This document shows positions 44,138 to 53,734 of a stretch of DNA of 64,000 bases, in pieces. Made by a program: the position numbers and the translations under genes. Position 1 is the first letter of the stretch. Each line of letters opens with the position of its first letter. The notes beneath the pieces are model-generated. The model did no database searches, was not told the origin of the DNA, and saw only the letters and a program-made list of their open reading frames with translations. Source of the stretch: Thermoguttaceae bacterium (GTDB taxonomy: Bacteria; Planctomycetota; Planctomycetia; Pirellulales; Thermoguttaceae); contig JAFQXE010000045.1 in the NCBI GenBank assembly GCA_017407125.1, positions 1-64,000 on the forward strand. The letters run 5' to 3'.

Positions 44138-47100
44138 GTGGCTGATCGAAATTTCGTAATGTCCGATGGAAACGAAGCGGCGGCGCACGTAGCGCACATG
44201 TGCTGCGAAGTTATGGCAATTTACCCGATTACCCCGTCCAGCACGATGGGCGAATGGGCTGACGAATGGGCGGCTCAGGGCAAGAAGAATATTTTTGGCG
44301 TAGTTCCTCACGTCATTGAAATGCAGTCCGAAGCGGGCGCGGCAGGCGCGGTTCACGGTTCTCTTTCCGCCGGCGCTTTGACCTGCACGTTCACCGCGTC
44401 TCAGGGCTTGTTGCTGATGATTCCGAACATGTTCAAAATCGCTGGCGAACTTACCCCCACGGTTTTCCATGTTTCCGCCCGTACTGTTGCGGCTCACGCT
44501 CTTTCGATTTTTGGTGACCATTCCGACGTTATGGCTTGCCGTATGTGCGGCTGGGCTATGCTGGCTGGCACAAGCGTTCAGGAAGCGCAGGATATGGCGA
44601 TGATCGCTCACAGCGCCACGCTCAAAGCCCGCGTTCCGTTCCTTCACTTCTTTGACGGGTTCCGCATTTCTCACGAAATCAACTCGATGGAAAAGATTAC
44701 CGAAGATCAGGTCAAGGCGATGATTCCGCTCGATTTGGTCAACGCTCATCGTCAGCGCGGTATGAACCCCAACACCCCGACTGTTCGCGGCACCGCTCAG
44801 AACCCGGACGTTTACTTCCAGGCTCGCGAAGGATGCAACAAGTTCTACGACGCCGTTCCGGCTATCGTTCAGGAAACGATGGACAAGTTCGCCGAAGTTA
44901 CCGGCCGTCAGTATCATCTGTTTGATTACGTTGGATGCCCCGAAGCTGAAAACATCGTCGTCTGCATGGGATCCGGCTGCGGCATTGTTGAAGAAGCGAT
45001 TGAACGCCTTAACAAAGAAGGCGAAAAGATCGGTTTGGTTAAAGTTCATCTGTTCCGTCCGTTCTGCGGCAAAGCCCTTTCCGACGCCATTCCGGCGACC
45101 GTCAAGCAGATTGCCGTTTTGGACAGAACCAAGGAAGCTGGCGCGTTGGGCGAACCTCTGTATCAGGACGTCGTTACCGCTCTGGTCGAAGCCAAGCGCG
45201 CGGACATCAAAGTTTACGGCGGACGCTACGGCTTGTCCTCCAAGGACTTCACCCCGGCTCAGGCGAAGGCTGTCTTTGACGCCATGAAAGCTGGAACCCT
45301 TTGCTCTTGCAAGAAGTTCACCATCGGCATCGAAGACGACGTTACCGGTCTGTCTCTGCCGTACGACCCCAACTGGAGCACCGAAGCGGACGACGTTACC
45401 CGCGCTCTGTTCTACGGCTTGGGATCTGATGGAACCGTCGGAGCCAACAAGAACTCCGCCAAGATTGTCGGTACTTACACCAACCTGTATTCTCAGGGAT
45501 ACTTTGAATACGACTCCAAGAAAGCCGGTTCTGTTACGAAGTCACACCTTCGTTTCAGCCCGCGCCCGATCAAGGGATCTTACTTCGTTTCCAGCGCGAC
45601 GTTCATCGGCTGCCACCAGTGGCAGTTCATCGAACAGGTCGACATGCTTTCCAAACTTCAGGAAGGCGGCACGTTCCTGCTCAACAGCCAGTACGGTCCG
45701 GACGAAGTTTGGGATCATCTGCCCATTCAGGTTCAGGAAGACCTGATCGCCAAGAAAGCCAAGTTCTACGTTATCGACGCCGCTAAAGTCGGTATCGAAA
45801 CCGGCATGGGATCTCGCGTTAACACGATTCTCCAGACCTGCTTCTTCGCTCTGGCGAAAGTTGGCGGAATGTCTGCTGACGAAGCGATTTCTCACATTAA
45901 AGACTCCATTCAGAAGACCTACGGCAAGAAGGGTCCGGCTGTTGTCGAAAAGAACTTCAAGGCTGTCGACGCCGCGTTGGCCGCTCTGTTTGAAGTCAAG
46001 GTTCCGGAAACGGCAACCTCCAAGATCGTCCGCAACGCCGACTTCCCGGAAACCGCTCCGGAATTCGTCCGCAACGTTCTGGGCGTTATCAACAAAGGCG
46101 AAGGCGACAAGCTCCCGGTTTCCGCCATGCCGGTTGACGGCGTTTTCCCGACTGCCACGACGCAGTACGAAAAACGTTCAATCGCTCACGACATCCCGAT
46201 TTGGAATCCCGACGTCTGCTCGCAGTGCGGTTTCTGCTCGCTGGTTTGCCCGCACGCCGCCATTCGTATGAAGGTTTACGATGCCGACAAACTGGCTGAC
46301 GCTCCGGCTGGATTCAAATCCGCTGACGCGAAGGGCAAAGAATACGCCGGCATGAAAGCGACCGTTCAGGTCTTCCCGGAAGATTGCACCGGCTGCGGCT
46401 TGTGCGTTGGATTCTGCCCGGCTGCCGCCAAGGGCGCCATCACGATGAAGAACAAGATCGAAAACATGGACGTCGAAAAGCCCAACTGCGAGTTCTTCTT
46501 CAATCAGATTCCGGATATTGACCGCGCCAAGGTCAATGCTGACTCCGTCAAGGGATCTCAGCTGCTTCGTCCGCTGTTTGAATTCTCCGGCTGCTGCGCC
46601 GGCTGCGGTGAAACCCAGTACATCAAACTGGTTACCCAGTTCTTTGGCGATCGCCTTCTGGTAGGAAACGCGACTGGCTGCTCGTCCATTTACGGCGGCA
46701 ACCTGCCGACCACTCCGTACGCCAAAAACGCTGACGGACAAGGTCCCGCCTGGTCGAACTCTCTGTTTGAAGACAACGCCGAATTCGGCTTGGGAATTCG
46801 TTCCGCCTGCGATCAGCAGAAAGAATACGCTGAATTCCTGCTCAAGGGCGCCGCTGACAAACTCGGAGAAGATTTCGTCAACGAAATGATTGCCAACCCG
46901 CAGAGAACCGAAGAAGAAATCGCCAAACAGCGCAAGCTGGTTGCCGAACTGAAAGCCAAGCTCGCTGGCGTTGACTGCGATTGCGCTCGCGCGCTGCTCA
47001 ACGTTGCCGACAACCTGATTCGTCGTTCCGTCTGGTGCTTCGGCGGCGACGGTTGGGCTTACGACATCGGCTACGGCGGATTGGATCACGTTCTCGCCTC

Positions 47101-47671
47101 CGGCAAAGACGTCAACATCATGGTTCTCGATACGGAAGTTTACTCCAACACTGGAGGACAGGCGTCCAAGTCCACCCCGATCGGAGCTGTTGCGAAGTTC
47201 GCCGCCGCTGGCAAGAAGTCCGGCAAGAAAGACCTTGGCATGATGATTTCCACCTACGGAAACGTCTTCGTCGCCCAGATTTCAATCGGCGCCAACCCGA
47301 ATCACGCCATCAAGATGATTCGCGCTGCGGAAGCCTACAACGGTCCGTCCTTGATCATTTGCTACAGCCACTGCATCAACCACGGCATCAACATGCTCGA
47401 AGGTCTCAACCTTCAGAAGGAAGCCGTCAAGTGCGGTTACTGGCCGCTGTACCACTTCGATCCTCGCGACGGCAAGGACGCGTTCCACCTGGACAGCAAG
47501 GCTCCGGAAGGCGAATACAGAGACTTCGCCATGAAGCAGAACCGTTTCGCCGTTCTGGCGCGATCCAAGCCGGAAGCTTCCGAAGAATTCATGAAGGAAG
47601 CTGCGGAAGGCATCGTCAATCGCTACAACTACTACGATCAGCTTCAGAAAGTCAATCGCGTAGAAGACTAA
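44138..47671 (+). CDS. nifJ: Pyruvate:ferredoxin (flavodoxin) oxidoreductase
   Basis: This single-chain enzyme oxidises pyruvate to acetyl-CoA and CO2 with ferredoxin, a central step in anaerobic metabolism. I prefer the GTG at 44138, preceded by AGGAG at 44126-44130, giving 1177 residues. Domain I (DGNEAAAHVAHMCCEVMAIYPITPSS), the gamma domain, two [4Fe-4S] motifs (CSQCGFCSLVCP and CTGCGLCVGFCP), a further Cys pair (CCAGCGE) and the TPP domain (GDGWAYDIGYGGLDHV, LDTEVYSNTGGQ) are all present. The gene is probably monocistronic, with its own leader and a strong terminator. Confidence 0.97.
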   Translation: MADRNFVMSDGNEAAAHVAHMCCEVMAIYPITPSSTMGEWADEWAAQGKKNIFGVVPHVIEMQSEAGAAGAVHGSLSAGALTCTFTASQGLLLMIPNMFKIAGELTPTVFHVSARTVAAHALSIFGDHSDVMACRMCGWAMLAGTSVQEAQDMAMIAHSATLKARVPFLHFFDGFRISHEINSMEKITEDQVKAMIPLDLVNAHRQRGMNPNTPTVRGTAQNPDVYFQAREGCNKFYDAVPAIVQETMDKFAEVTGRQYHLFDYVGCPEAENIVVCMGSGCGIVEEAIERLNKEGEKIGLVKVHLFRPFCGKALSDAIPATVKQIAVLDRTKEAGALGEPLYQDVVTALVEAKRADIKVYGGRYGLSSKDFTPAQAKAVFDAMKAGTLCSCKKFTIGIEDDVTGLSLPYDPNWSTEADDVTRALFYGLGSDGTVGANKNSAKIVGTYTNLYSQGYFEYDSKKAGSVTKSHLRFSPRPIKGSYFVSSATFIGCHQWQFIEQVDMLSKLQEGGTFLLNSQYGPDEVWDHLPIQVQEDLIAKKAKFYVIDAAKVGIETGMGSRVNTILQTCFFALAKVGGMSADEAISHIKDSIQKTYGKKGPAVVEKNFKAVDAALAALFEVKVPETATSKIVRNADFPETAPEFVRNVLGVINKGEGDKLPVSAMPVDGVFPTATTQYEKRSIAHDIPIWNPDVCSQCGFCSLVCPHAAIRMKVYDADKLADAPAGFKSADAKGKEYAGMKATVQVFPEDCTGCGLCVGFCPAAAKGAITMKNKIENMDVEKPNCEFFFNQIPDIDRAKVNADSVKGSQLLRPLFEFSGCCAGCGETQYIKLVTQFFGDRLLVGNATGCSSIYGGNLPTTPYAKNADGQGPAWSNSLFEDNAEFGLGIRSACDQQKEYAEFLLKGAADKLGEDFVNEMIANPQRTEEEIAKQRKLVAELKAKLAGVDCDCARALLNVADNLIRRSVWCFGGDGWAYDIGYGGLDHVLASGKDVNIMVLDTEVYSNTGGQASKSTPIGAVAKFAAAGKKSGKKDLGMMISTYGNVFVAQISIGANPNHAIKMIRAAEAYNGPSLIICYSHCINHGINMLEGLNLQKEAVKCGYWPLYHFDPRDGKDAFHLDSKAPEGEYRDFAMKQNRFAVLARSKPEASEEFMKEAAEGIVNRYNYYDQLQKVNRVED

Positions 47672-47732
47672 ATTCAACAGCTCCCCGGCAAGGCGTGAAC
47701 CGTTTCGCGCCTGCCGTCTGAGAGACTAACTC

Positions 47733-47776
47733 AAGCCGCGAAGCAGAGCTAATTCTGTTTCGCGGCTTTTGTTTTT
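47733..47776 (+). terminator. Intrinsic terminator of nifJ
   Basis: A 15-bp stem with one mismatch (47733-47747 against 47754-47768; AAGCCGCGAAGCAGA arm) and a 6-base loop is followed by TTGTTTTT. Confidence 0.88.
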
Positions 47777-47820
47777 AAAAATTTTTTCGATTTTTTTGTG
47801 TTTTCTAGTCATAGGAGGTA

Positions 47821-47849
47821 TTTAAAATAATCTAAAAACGGGTTATAAT
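47821..47849 (+). promoter_or_regulatory. Promoter of first DUF1559 gene
   Basis: TTTAAA (47821-47826) and TATAAT (47844-47849) are 17 bases apart. The same spacing and -10 box precede each of the next two paralogues. Confidence 0.65.
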
Positions 47850-47932
47850 AGCAATAAAAATCAGAAATTGTTGAATTGGCGCTCAGAAATAAAAACATTT
47901 AAATATTATTTGAAAATTTTGGAGAGATGTCG

Positions 47933-49093
47933 ATGTCCCTTTTTTTGACGTCTAAAAAGTCGATTCGTCAGCGCGAAGGATTTACGCTGGTGGAATTGCT
48001 GGTTGTTATTGCGATTATCGCGGTTTTGGTCGGGTTGATGGTTCCGGCGGTGCAGTCCGCCCGAGAATCCGCTCGTCAGACGGAATGTAAAAACAATCTC
48101 AAGCAGATGGGGTTGGGATTCCAAAGCCATCATGAAGCCAACGGGAACTGGCCCGCCAATGGCTGGGGCTTTCATTGGGCTGGCGATCCTAATATGGGAC
48201 ACAGTCGACGTCAGCCTGGCGGTTGGATGTACAATATTCTGCCGTATACGGATTACACGAATTTATGGGAACTTGGATTGAACATTGGGGCGGATTATCA
48301 AGACGCCAATCGCAAAGCGGCAGTAGGCGAATTGGTCAGAACGCCGACGAAGTACATGAACTGTCCGTCTCGCCGCGCCAACAAAGCGTTTCCCAACTCC
48401 GCTAATCAGCCGGTTGACAATGCAACGGATCAAGCCGTTCACGCCAGAGCGGATTACGCCGTCAACGCCGGGAATTTTAGCAACTGTACAACAGGCGCCT
48501 CGCTTCCGTCATGCATTGGAACCGTGGCTGCTGCTTATTCCAATCCTACAAGCCTTAATTGGAATGCTCTGGACAGAGGTAATTGCAGCGGTTACAGCTC
48601 TTATAGCAATTCCGGGATTTCGTACTTCGCGTCGCAGTTTTCAGAATCAGACGTTACTGACGGGTTGAGCAACACGCTTTGCGTTGGCGAAAAGTATCTG
48701 CCGATTAATGACTATTTAGACGGTTCCAACGGCTGTGATAATAACCCGGCTTATGTTGGCTTCGACTGGGATAACGTCCGCTGGGGACCTGCGTTTCAAG
48801 GTCAGGACAGACGTCCCGACGATTTTACAACAGACGCCAATTTAGCGCCAGTCGTTGATAGTAACAGTACGAATCGCGGCAGCACAGCGTATCGTATGCC
48901 AACTCGAGATGAAAAGACGTTTTTCCAGGATAGCACGCCCCAGTTCTTTGGATCGGCGCATTCGGCGTTTTTCCAGGGCGTTATGTGCGATGGATCCGTT
49001 AGAACGTTCCCGTACAATATTGATGCGCGCGTCATGGGCTGCTACTGCAACCGCATGGACGGCGTAGCGATTGAATCCATTACGGTTCAGTAA
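47933..49093 (+). CDS. DUF1559 pseudopilin-like protein, copy 1
   Basis: The protein carries a type IV pilin-like prepilin site (EGFTLVELLVVIAIIAVLVGLMVPAVQSARESARQ) and a DUF1559-type body of about 350 residues, the hallmark of a large planctomycete family. ATG 47933 is favoured because GGAGAG lies about eight bases upstream; 47927 is also possible. The body contains NNLKQMGLGFQSHHEANGNWPANGWG, a Cys-rich GCYCNRMDG near the end and the terminal IESITVQ. It is likely processed by a prepilin peptidase and placed in the cell envelope. Two close paralogues follow. Confidence 0.93.
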   Translation: MSLFLTSKKSIRQREGFTLVELLVVIAIIAVLVGLMVPAVQSARESARQTECKNNLKQMGLGFQSHHEANGNWPANGWGFHWAGDPNMGHSRRQPGGWMYNILPYTDYTNLWELGLNIGADYQDANRKAAVGELVRTPTKYMNCPSRRANKAFPNSANQPVDNATDQAVHARADYAVNAGNFSNCTTGASLPSCIGTVAAAYSNPTSLNWNALDRGNCSGYSSYSNSGISYFASQFSESDVTDGLSNTLCVGEKYLPINDYLDGSNGCDNNPAYVGFDWDNVRWGPAFQGQDRRPDDFTTDANLAPVVDSNSTNRGSTAYRMPTRDEKTFFQDSTPQFFGSAHSAFFQGVMCDGSVRTFPYNIDARVMGCYCNRMDGVAIESITVQ

Positions 49094-49157
49094 ACACAGA
49101 CGCCTGATATTTTTTGAAGAAATCGGAGAATTTGTTGAAAATATGATGTAAACATTA

Positions 49158-49186
49158 TTCAAAATAGAAGTGAAAACGTGTATAAT
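49158..49186 (+). promoter_or_regulatory. Promoter of second DUF1559 gene
   Basis: TTCAAA (49158-49163), 17 bases, then TATAAT (49181-49186). The motif GTGAAAACGTG before the -10 box is identical to that upstream of the third copy. Confidence 0.7.
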
Positions 49187-49263
49187 ATATGTTAGAATAA
49201 TCACGTGTGGTTATTTTGACATGTATTCAAAATGCGTTTCCTTTTATATGGGGTTTTGCTTCT

Positions 49264-50442
49264 ATGAACTTTTCAACAAAGCGTCTGGTTTCCAGTTGCA
49301 GTCGAGGCGGATTTACGCTGGTGGAATTGCTGGTTGTTATTGCGATTATCGCGGTATTGGTCGGGCTGATGGTTCCGGCGGTGCAATCTGCCAGAGAGTC
49401 CGCGCGTCAGACGGAATGTAAAAACAATCTTAAACAGATTGGGTTAGGATTTCAAAGCCATCACGAAGCCAACAGCGTCTGGCCTGCCAGCGGTTGGGGA
49501 TACGGCTGGATGGGCGACCCGAACATGGGGCACAGCCGACGTCAGCCCGGCGGATGGATGTACAATATTTTGCCGTACACGGATTATCAGAATTTATGGG
49601 AACTCGGTTTGAACGTTGGAACCACCTATACGGACGCCAACCGCATGAATTGCATTGGAGAACTAAACCGAACGCCAACCAAGTTCATGAACTGTCCGAG
49701 CCGCCGCGCGAACAAACCGTATCCCAACTCGGCGAACCAAACAACGTACAACGCGACTTCCCAGACTGTTCATGCCAGAGCGGACTACGCCGTCAACGGG
49801 GGAAACTATGTCAATCCCCAGATGACGGTTAATTTGCCGTCTTGCGCCGGTACTGCTTCGGCAATTTATACAAATCCCGGCGCCGCGAAATGGAACGATC
49901 TGGATAAAAACTGCGGCGATATGGGCAACGACCGCAACTCCGGCATTTCCTACGTTGCTTCTCAGTATTCAGAAGCGGAAGTCAAAGACGGATTGAGCAA
50001 CACGCTGTGCGTTGGGGAGAAATATCTCCCGATTAACCAATACTTCAACGGACAAAATGGCTGCGATAACGGTCCGGCGTATCAGGGTTATGACTGGGAC
50101 ACCACCCGTTGGGGACCGGCGTTTGAATTAAAGGATTCAGGCAAACGTCCTGTTCCCGACAATATTAAAATGGACGGTAATTTGGCGCCGATCGTTCTTA
50201 GCGCCAGTATAACCCGAACGAACACCGCATACCGTATGCCGTCGCGAGACGAGAAGACTTTTTTTGAAAGTAAACCCGGCAACTGCCCACAATTTTTTGG
50301 CGCGCCGCACTCGGCGTTTTTTCAGGGCGTTATGTGCGACGGCGCAGTCAGAACTTTCCCGTACAACATTGACCCGCGCGTGCTGGGCTGCTATTGCAAC
50401 CGCATGGACGGAGTCGCGATTGAATCCATAACGGTGCAATAA
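49264..50442 (+). CDS. DUF1559 pseudopilin-like protein, copy 2
   Basis: From ATG 49264 this 392-residue paralogue keeps the prepilin motif (GGFTLVELLVVIAIIAVLVGLM) and the same body plan, with differences concentrated in the centre (PSCAGTASAIYTNPGAAKW). The DNA around the hydrophobic N-terminus is almost identical to the first copy, while the middle differs more, which fits gene conversion or strong selection on the assembly helix. It has its own promoter, so the three genes can be expressed separately. Confidence 0.93.
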   Translation: MNFSTKRLVSSCSRGGFTLVELLVVIAIIAVLVGLMVPAVQSARESARQTECKNNLKQIGLGFQSHHEANSVWPASGWGYGWMGDPNMGHSRRQPGGWMYNILPYTDYQNLWELGLNVGTTYTDANRMNCIGELNRTPTKFMNCPSRRANKPYPNSANQTTYNATSQTVHARADYAVNGGNYVNPQMTVNLPSCAGTASAIYTNPGAAKWNDLDKNCGDMGNDRNSGISYVASQYSEAEVKDGLSNTLCVGEKYLPINQYFNGQNGCDNGPAYQGYDWDTTRWGPAFELKDSGKRPVPDNIKMDGNLAPIVLSASITRTNTAYRMPSRDEKTFFESKPGNCPQFFGAPHSAFFQGVMCDGAVRTFPYNIDPRVLGCYCNRMDGVAIESITVQ

Positions 50443-50509
50443 AAGCAGTTGATTGGCGGTTTTTAAAAATTTTTCGGATAATTTTGTTGGATTTTTACTG
50501 TAGGTAGTA

Positions 50510-50538
50510 TTCAAATTAAAAGTGAAAACGTGTATAAT
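50510..50538 (+). promoter_or_regulatory. Promoter of third DUF1559 gene
   Basis: TTCAAA (50510-50515), 17 bases, then TATAAT (50533-50538), with the same AAGTGAAAACGTG spacer sequence as the second copy. Confidence 0.7.
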
Positions 50539-50633
50539 GTAATTAATGTCAGGATAACCATGAGCTGAAACAAGCTTCGGTTCTTTTGAAATGTATACAA
50601 AAATCGTTTCCTTTTATACGGAGTATTACTTCA

Positions 50634-51806
50634 ATGACGAATTCAACAAAACGCCTGTTTTTCAATTGCAGTCGCGGCGGATTTACGCTGGTGGAATTGC
50701 TGGTTGTTATCGCCATCATTGCAGTTTTGGTTGGCTTGATGGTTCCAGCAGTTCAGTCAGCCAGAGAGTCTGCGCGTCAGACGGAATGTAAAAACAACCT
50801 CAAGCAGTATGGACTTGGATTCCAAAGCCATCATGAAGCCAACGGGAACTGGCCTGCTAACGGCTGGGGCTATGGCTGGGCAGGCGATCCCAACATGGGC
50901 AACAGCCGACGTCAGCCCGGCGGCTGGATGTACAATATTCTGCCGTATACAGATTACCAGAATATATGGGAGTTGGGCTTAAACGTTGGAACCGGCTATA
51001 ATGATCAAGTCCGTAAGGATGCGATTGGACAACAGATCAGAACGCCGACGAAGTACATGAACTGCCCGACTCGCCGCCCCAACAAAGCGTATCCCAACTA
51101 CGCCAATCAGGCGGTTGTCAATGCGACAGCTCAAACTGTTCATGCCAGAGCGGATTACTGCGTCAACGCCGGGAATTTTAGCAACTGTACAACAGGATAC
51201 AGCCTTCCCGGCTGCGTTGGAAGCGTGGATGCAGCTTATACCAATCCTACCAGCCTTAACTGGAACGCGTTGGACAGAGGAAACAACTGCAGCAACTACA
51301 GCTCATATACCAATTCCGGGATTTCGTACTTTGCGTCGCAGTTTTCAGAATCAGACGTTAAAGACGGATTGAGCAACACGCTTTGCGTTGGCGAAAAATA
51401 CCTCCCGATTAACCAGCGCTTGAGCGGCGCAAACGGATGTGATAACAACCCCGCATACGTTGGCTATGACTGGGATAACGTCCGTTGGGGACCCGCCTTT
51501 CAAGGTCAAACCAAACGTCCAGACGATTTTACAAGGGACGGCAATATGGCGCCCATCGTTGAGAGCTCCAGTATAACTCGCGGCAACGGCAGTTATCGTA
51601 TGCCGACTCGCGATGAAAAGAGTTATTTTGCCGGGTCCCCGAACGACGCGCCCCAGTTTTTTGGATCGGCGCACTCAGCGTTCTTCCAGGGCGTTATGTG
51701 CGACGGCGCCGTCAGAACGTTCCCGTACAATATCGACGCTCGCGTAATGGGCTGCTACTGCAACCGCATGGACGGCGTTTCAATTGAATCAATTACTGTA
51801 CAATAG
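50634..51806 (+). CDS. DUF1559 pseudopilin-like protein, copy 3
   Basis: From ATG 50634 the protein has 390 residues, with the prepilin helix and DUF1559-type body like its neighbours. The middle (ANFS/GNFSNCTTGYSLPGCVGSV, NNCSNYSSYTNSGISYFASQFSES) is closer to copy 1 than to copy 2, so the array is not a simple serial duplication. The C-terminal CNRMDGVSIESITVQ is shared with all. It probably forms part of an envelope fibre or pseudopilus; the function of this family is not established. Confidence 0.93.
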   Translation: MTNSTKRLFFNCSRGGFTLVELLVVIAIIAVLVGLMVPAVQSARESARQTECKNNLKQYGLGFQSHHEANGNWPANGWGYGWAGDPNMGNSRRQPGGWMYNILPYTDYQNIWELGLNVGTGYNDQVRKDAIGQQIRTPTKYMNCPTRRPNKAYPNYANQAVVNATAQTVHARADYCVNAGNFSNCTTGYSLPGCVGSVDAAYTNPTSLNWNALDRGNNCSNYSSYTNSGISYFASQFSESDVKDGLSNTLCVGEKYLPINQRLSGANGCDNNPAYVGYDWDNVRWGPAFQGQTKRPDDFTRDGNMAPIVESSSITRGNGSYRMPTRDEKSYFAGSPNDAPQFFGSAHSAFFQGVMCDGAVRTFPYNIDARVMGCYCNRMDGVSIESITVQ

Positions 51807-51858
51807 TTAAAATTCCTTTTTCCTTTTACCCGGACGCGATAGCGTCTAACATGAAACT

Positions 51859-53007
51859 ATGAAAAAATTTACTTTGATTGCGGCTTTGATCGCCGTTGTT
51901 GGACTGTCCTCGCTGGCGTCCGCCGCTGAATTCGGTTCTGTTTCCGCCAAATCCTGGGGAAAGACCGCTGACGGTCAGGAAGTTATTCTCTTCACGCTTA
52001 CCAACGCCAACGGCATGACAATGACCGTTACCAACCGCGGCGCTACGATCGTTTCGCTGACCGCTCCAGACAGAGACGGCAAGTTTGAAAACGTCGTTGT
52101 TGGTTACGATTCCATTGAAAAATACGATGACAAAACCCCGTATTTCGGCGCCTTTATCGGTCGATACGGCAACAGAATCGCTAATGGCAAGTTTACCATT
52201 GACGGCAAAGAATTCAATACGGTAATCAACGAAGTTTCCCACAACGTTACTCTTCACGGCGGCAAAATTGGCTTCGACAAGAAAGTTTTATACGGTCTCC
52301 CGACAGTAACTCCATTTGGTCCGTCTATTACTTTCACTTTTGAAAGCGAAGACGGCGATCAGGGATTTCCAGGAACGCTTCGTGGAACCGTTACCTATAC
52401 GCTTTCCAACAATAACGAGTTGTATTGCACTTATATGGCTGAAACAGACAAACCGACCGTTTGCAACCTGACCAACCACTCCTATTTCAACCTCAGCGCC
52501 GGCGATCTGTCCAAGGACAATCTCAACGCGACGCTGCAGCTCAAGATTAACGCTGAGAAGTACAATCCTGTTGATAAAAACCTTATCCCGACGGGCATAG
52601 CGCCTGTCGAAGACACCCCGTTTGACTTCCGCGAATTCAAGGAAATCGGCGAAGATCACGACGCTGACTGCGAACAGTTCAAGTTCACCGGCGGATACGA
52701 TCACAACTGGGTTCTCGACAAAGGCATTACCGAGTATCCGGAAGAAGCCGCCGTTCTGAAAGACCCGATTTCCGGACGCGTCATGACCGTTTTGACAACC
52801 GAACCGGGCGTTCAGTTCTACGCGGGCGTTGCTCTCGACGGAACGAACATTGTCAACGGCAAACCGGTTAACCGCCGCGCCGCCGTCTGTCTGGAAACCC
52901 AGCATTATCCGGACTCGCCCAACCACCCGGACTTCCCGTCAACCATTCTTCGCCCGGGTGAAAAATACACTTCCACCACGGTTTACAAGTTCACGACTGA
53001 AGACTAA
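51859..53007 (+). CDS. galM: Exported aldose 1-epimerase
   Basis: Aldose epimerase interconverts the anomers of free sugars. The 382-residue protein has a signal peptide (MKKFTLIAALIAVVGLSSLASAAE), so it acts outside the cytoplasm. The fold motifs are GATIVSLTAPDRDGKFENVVVG, YFGAFIGRYGNRIANGKF, LTNHSYFNLSAGD with the catalytic His, YDHNWVL and the final strand with a likely catalytic Glu near VCLETQHYPDSPNH. A signal peptide suggests processing of sugars released from polymers outside the cell. A bidirectional terminator follows. Confidence 0.93.
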   Translation: MKKFTLIAALIAVVGLSSLASAAEFGSVSAKSWGKTADGQEVILFTLTNANGMTMTVTNRGATIVSLTAPDRDGKFENVVVGYDSIEKYDDKTPYFGAFIGRYGNRIANGKFTIDGKEFNTVINEVSHNVTLHGGKIGFDKKVLYGLPTVTPFGPSITFTFESEDGDQGFPGTLRGTVTYTLSNNNELYCTYMAETDKPTVCNLTNHSYFNLSAGDLSKDNLNATLQLKINAEKYNPVDKNLIPTGIAPVEDTPFDFREFKEIGEDHDADCEQFKFTGGYDHNWVLDKGITEYPEEAAVLKDPISGRVMTVLTTEPGVQFYAGVALDGTNIVNGKPVNRRAAVCLETQHYPDSPNHPDFPSTILRPGEKYTSTTVYKFTTED

Positions 53008-53027
53008 GATCTAAATTAAATAAAAAC

Positions 53028-53057
53028 GCCGATGACTGATTGTCATCGGCTTTTTTT
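53028..53057. terminator. Bidirectional intrinsic terminator
   Basis: A perfect 9-bp stem GCCGATGAC / GTCATCGGC with a 5-base loop is flanked by TTTTTTT on the plus strand and by GTTTTTATTT on the minus strand. It serves galM and the converging glycosylase gene. Confidence 0.92.
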
Positions 53058-53065
53058 ATTTAATA

Positions 53066-53734
53066 TTATTTATTTACCCTTTCAAACCGGTACAACGGAC
53101 AGCCCTCGCATTGCGGCTTGGACTTGTGACAGAACTGTTTCGCCGTTTCGATAATATAAGCGTGAAGCATCGCCATCGTCGGGGCGTGCGGTTCGAGCTG
53201 TTCCATGAAGCTGTTCCACAGCGCGTCGTACTGGGCGCGGGACGACTTGTTTTTAGGCTTGACGTCAGCGTCCCAGCCGTGGCGAAGAACGATTCTTTTT
53301 GTGTACGCGTCGACGACAAACGAAGGCAACGCGCCGGCGTAAAGGAGAATGGAGTCCGCCGATTCCGGTCCGATGCCGTTAATCGCCAGCAACTCTTCTC
53401 GCAGCTGTTCCAGCGGAGCTTTGAACATGTTGTCGAGCGTTTTGTACTTCTTCAAAATGAACTGCATAAGATTTTGCAGCCGAATCGTTTTGAGATGGTA
53501 ATATCCAGACGGACGAACCAGCTGTTCAACAACTTCCGGATCGGCGGTTGCCAGCTTTTTAATTGTGAACAGCTTCGCCTGTTTGAGGTTGTCAATCGCT
53601 TTTTCGGCGCTTGACCACGTCGTATTCTGCCCTAAAATCGAGCCAACGACGACTTCCAATTTATCTTCCGGCGACCACCATTGAATATCGCCGTAATATT
53701 CATGCAGGATTCTGTATAAATCGTTCCAGTTCAT
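53066..53734 (-). CDS. HhH-GPD DNA glycosylase, MagIII-like
   Basis: This 222-residue protein is in the endonuclease III superfamily. The helix-hairpin-helix is INGIGPESADSILLYAG and the catalytic Asp is in VVDAYTKRIV. At the position of the endonuclease III lyase Lys there is Glu (GPESAD), as I recall for H. pylori MagIII, so a monofunctional glycosylase for alkylated bases is more likely than a nicking enzyme. Three C-terminal cysteines (CHKSKPQCEGC) may form part of an iron-sulfur site with one ligand missing or elsewhere. Confidence 0.85.
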   Translation of the reverse strand: MNWNDLYRILHEYYGDIQWWSPEDKLEVVVGSILGQNTTWSSAEKAIDNLKQAKLFTIKKLATADPEVVEQLVRPSGYYHLKTIRLQNLMQFILKKYKTLDNMFKAPLEQLREELLAINGIGPESADSILLYAGALPSFVVDAYTKRIVLRHGWDADVKPKNKSSRAQYDALWNSFMEQLEPHAPTMAMLHAYIIETAKQFCHKSKPQCEGCPLYRFERVNK

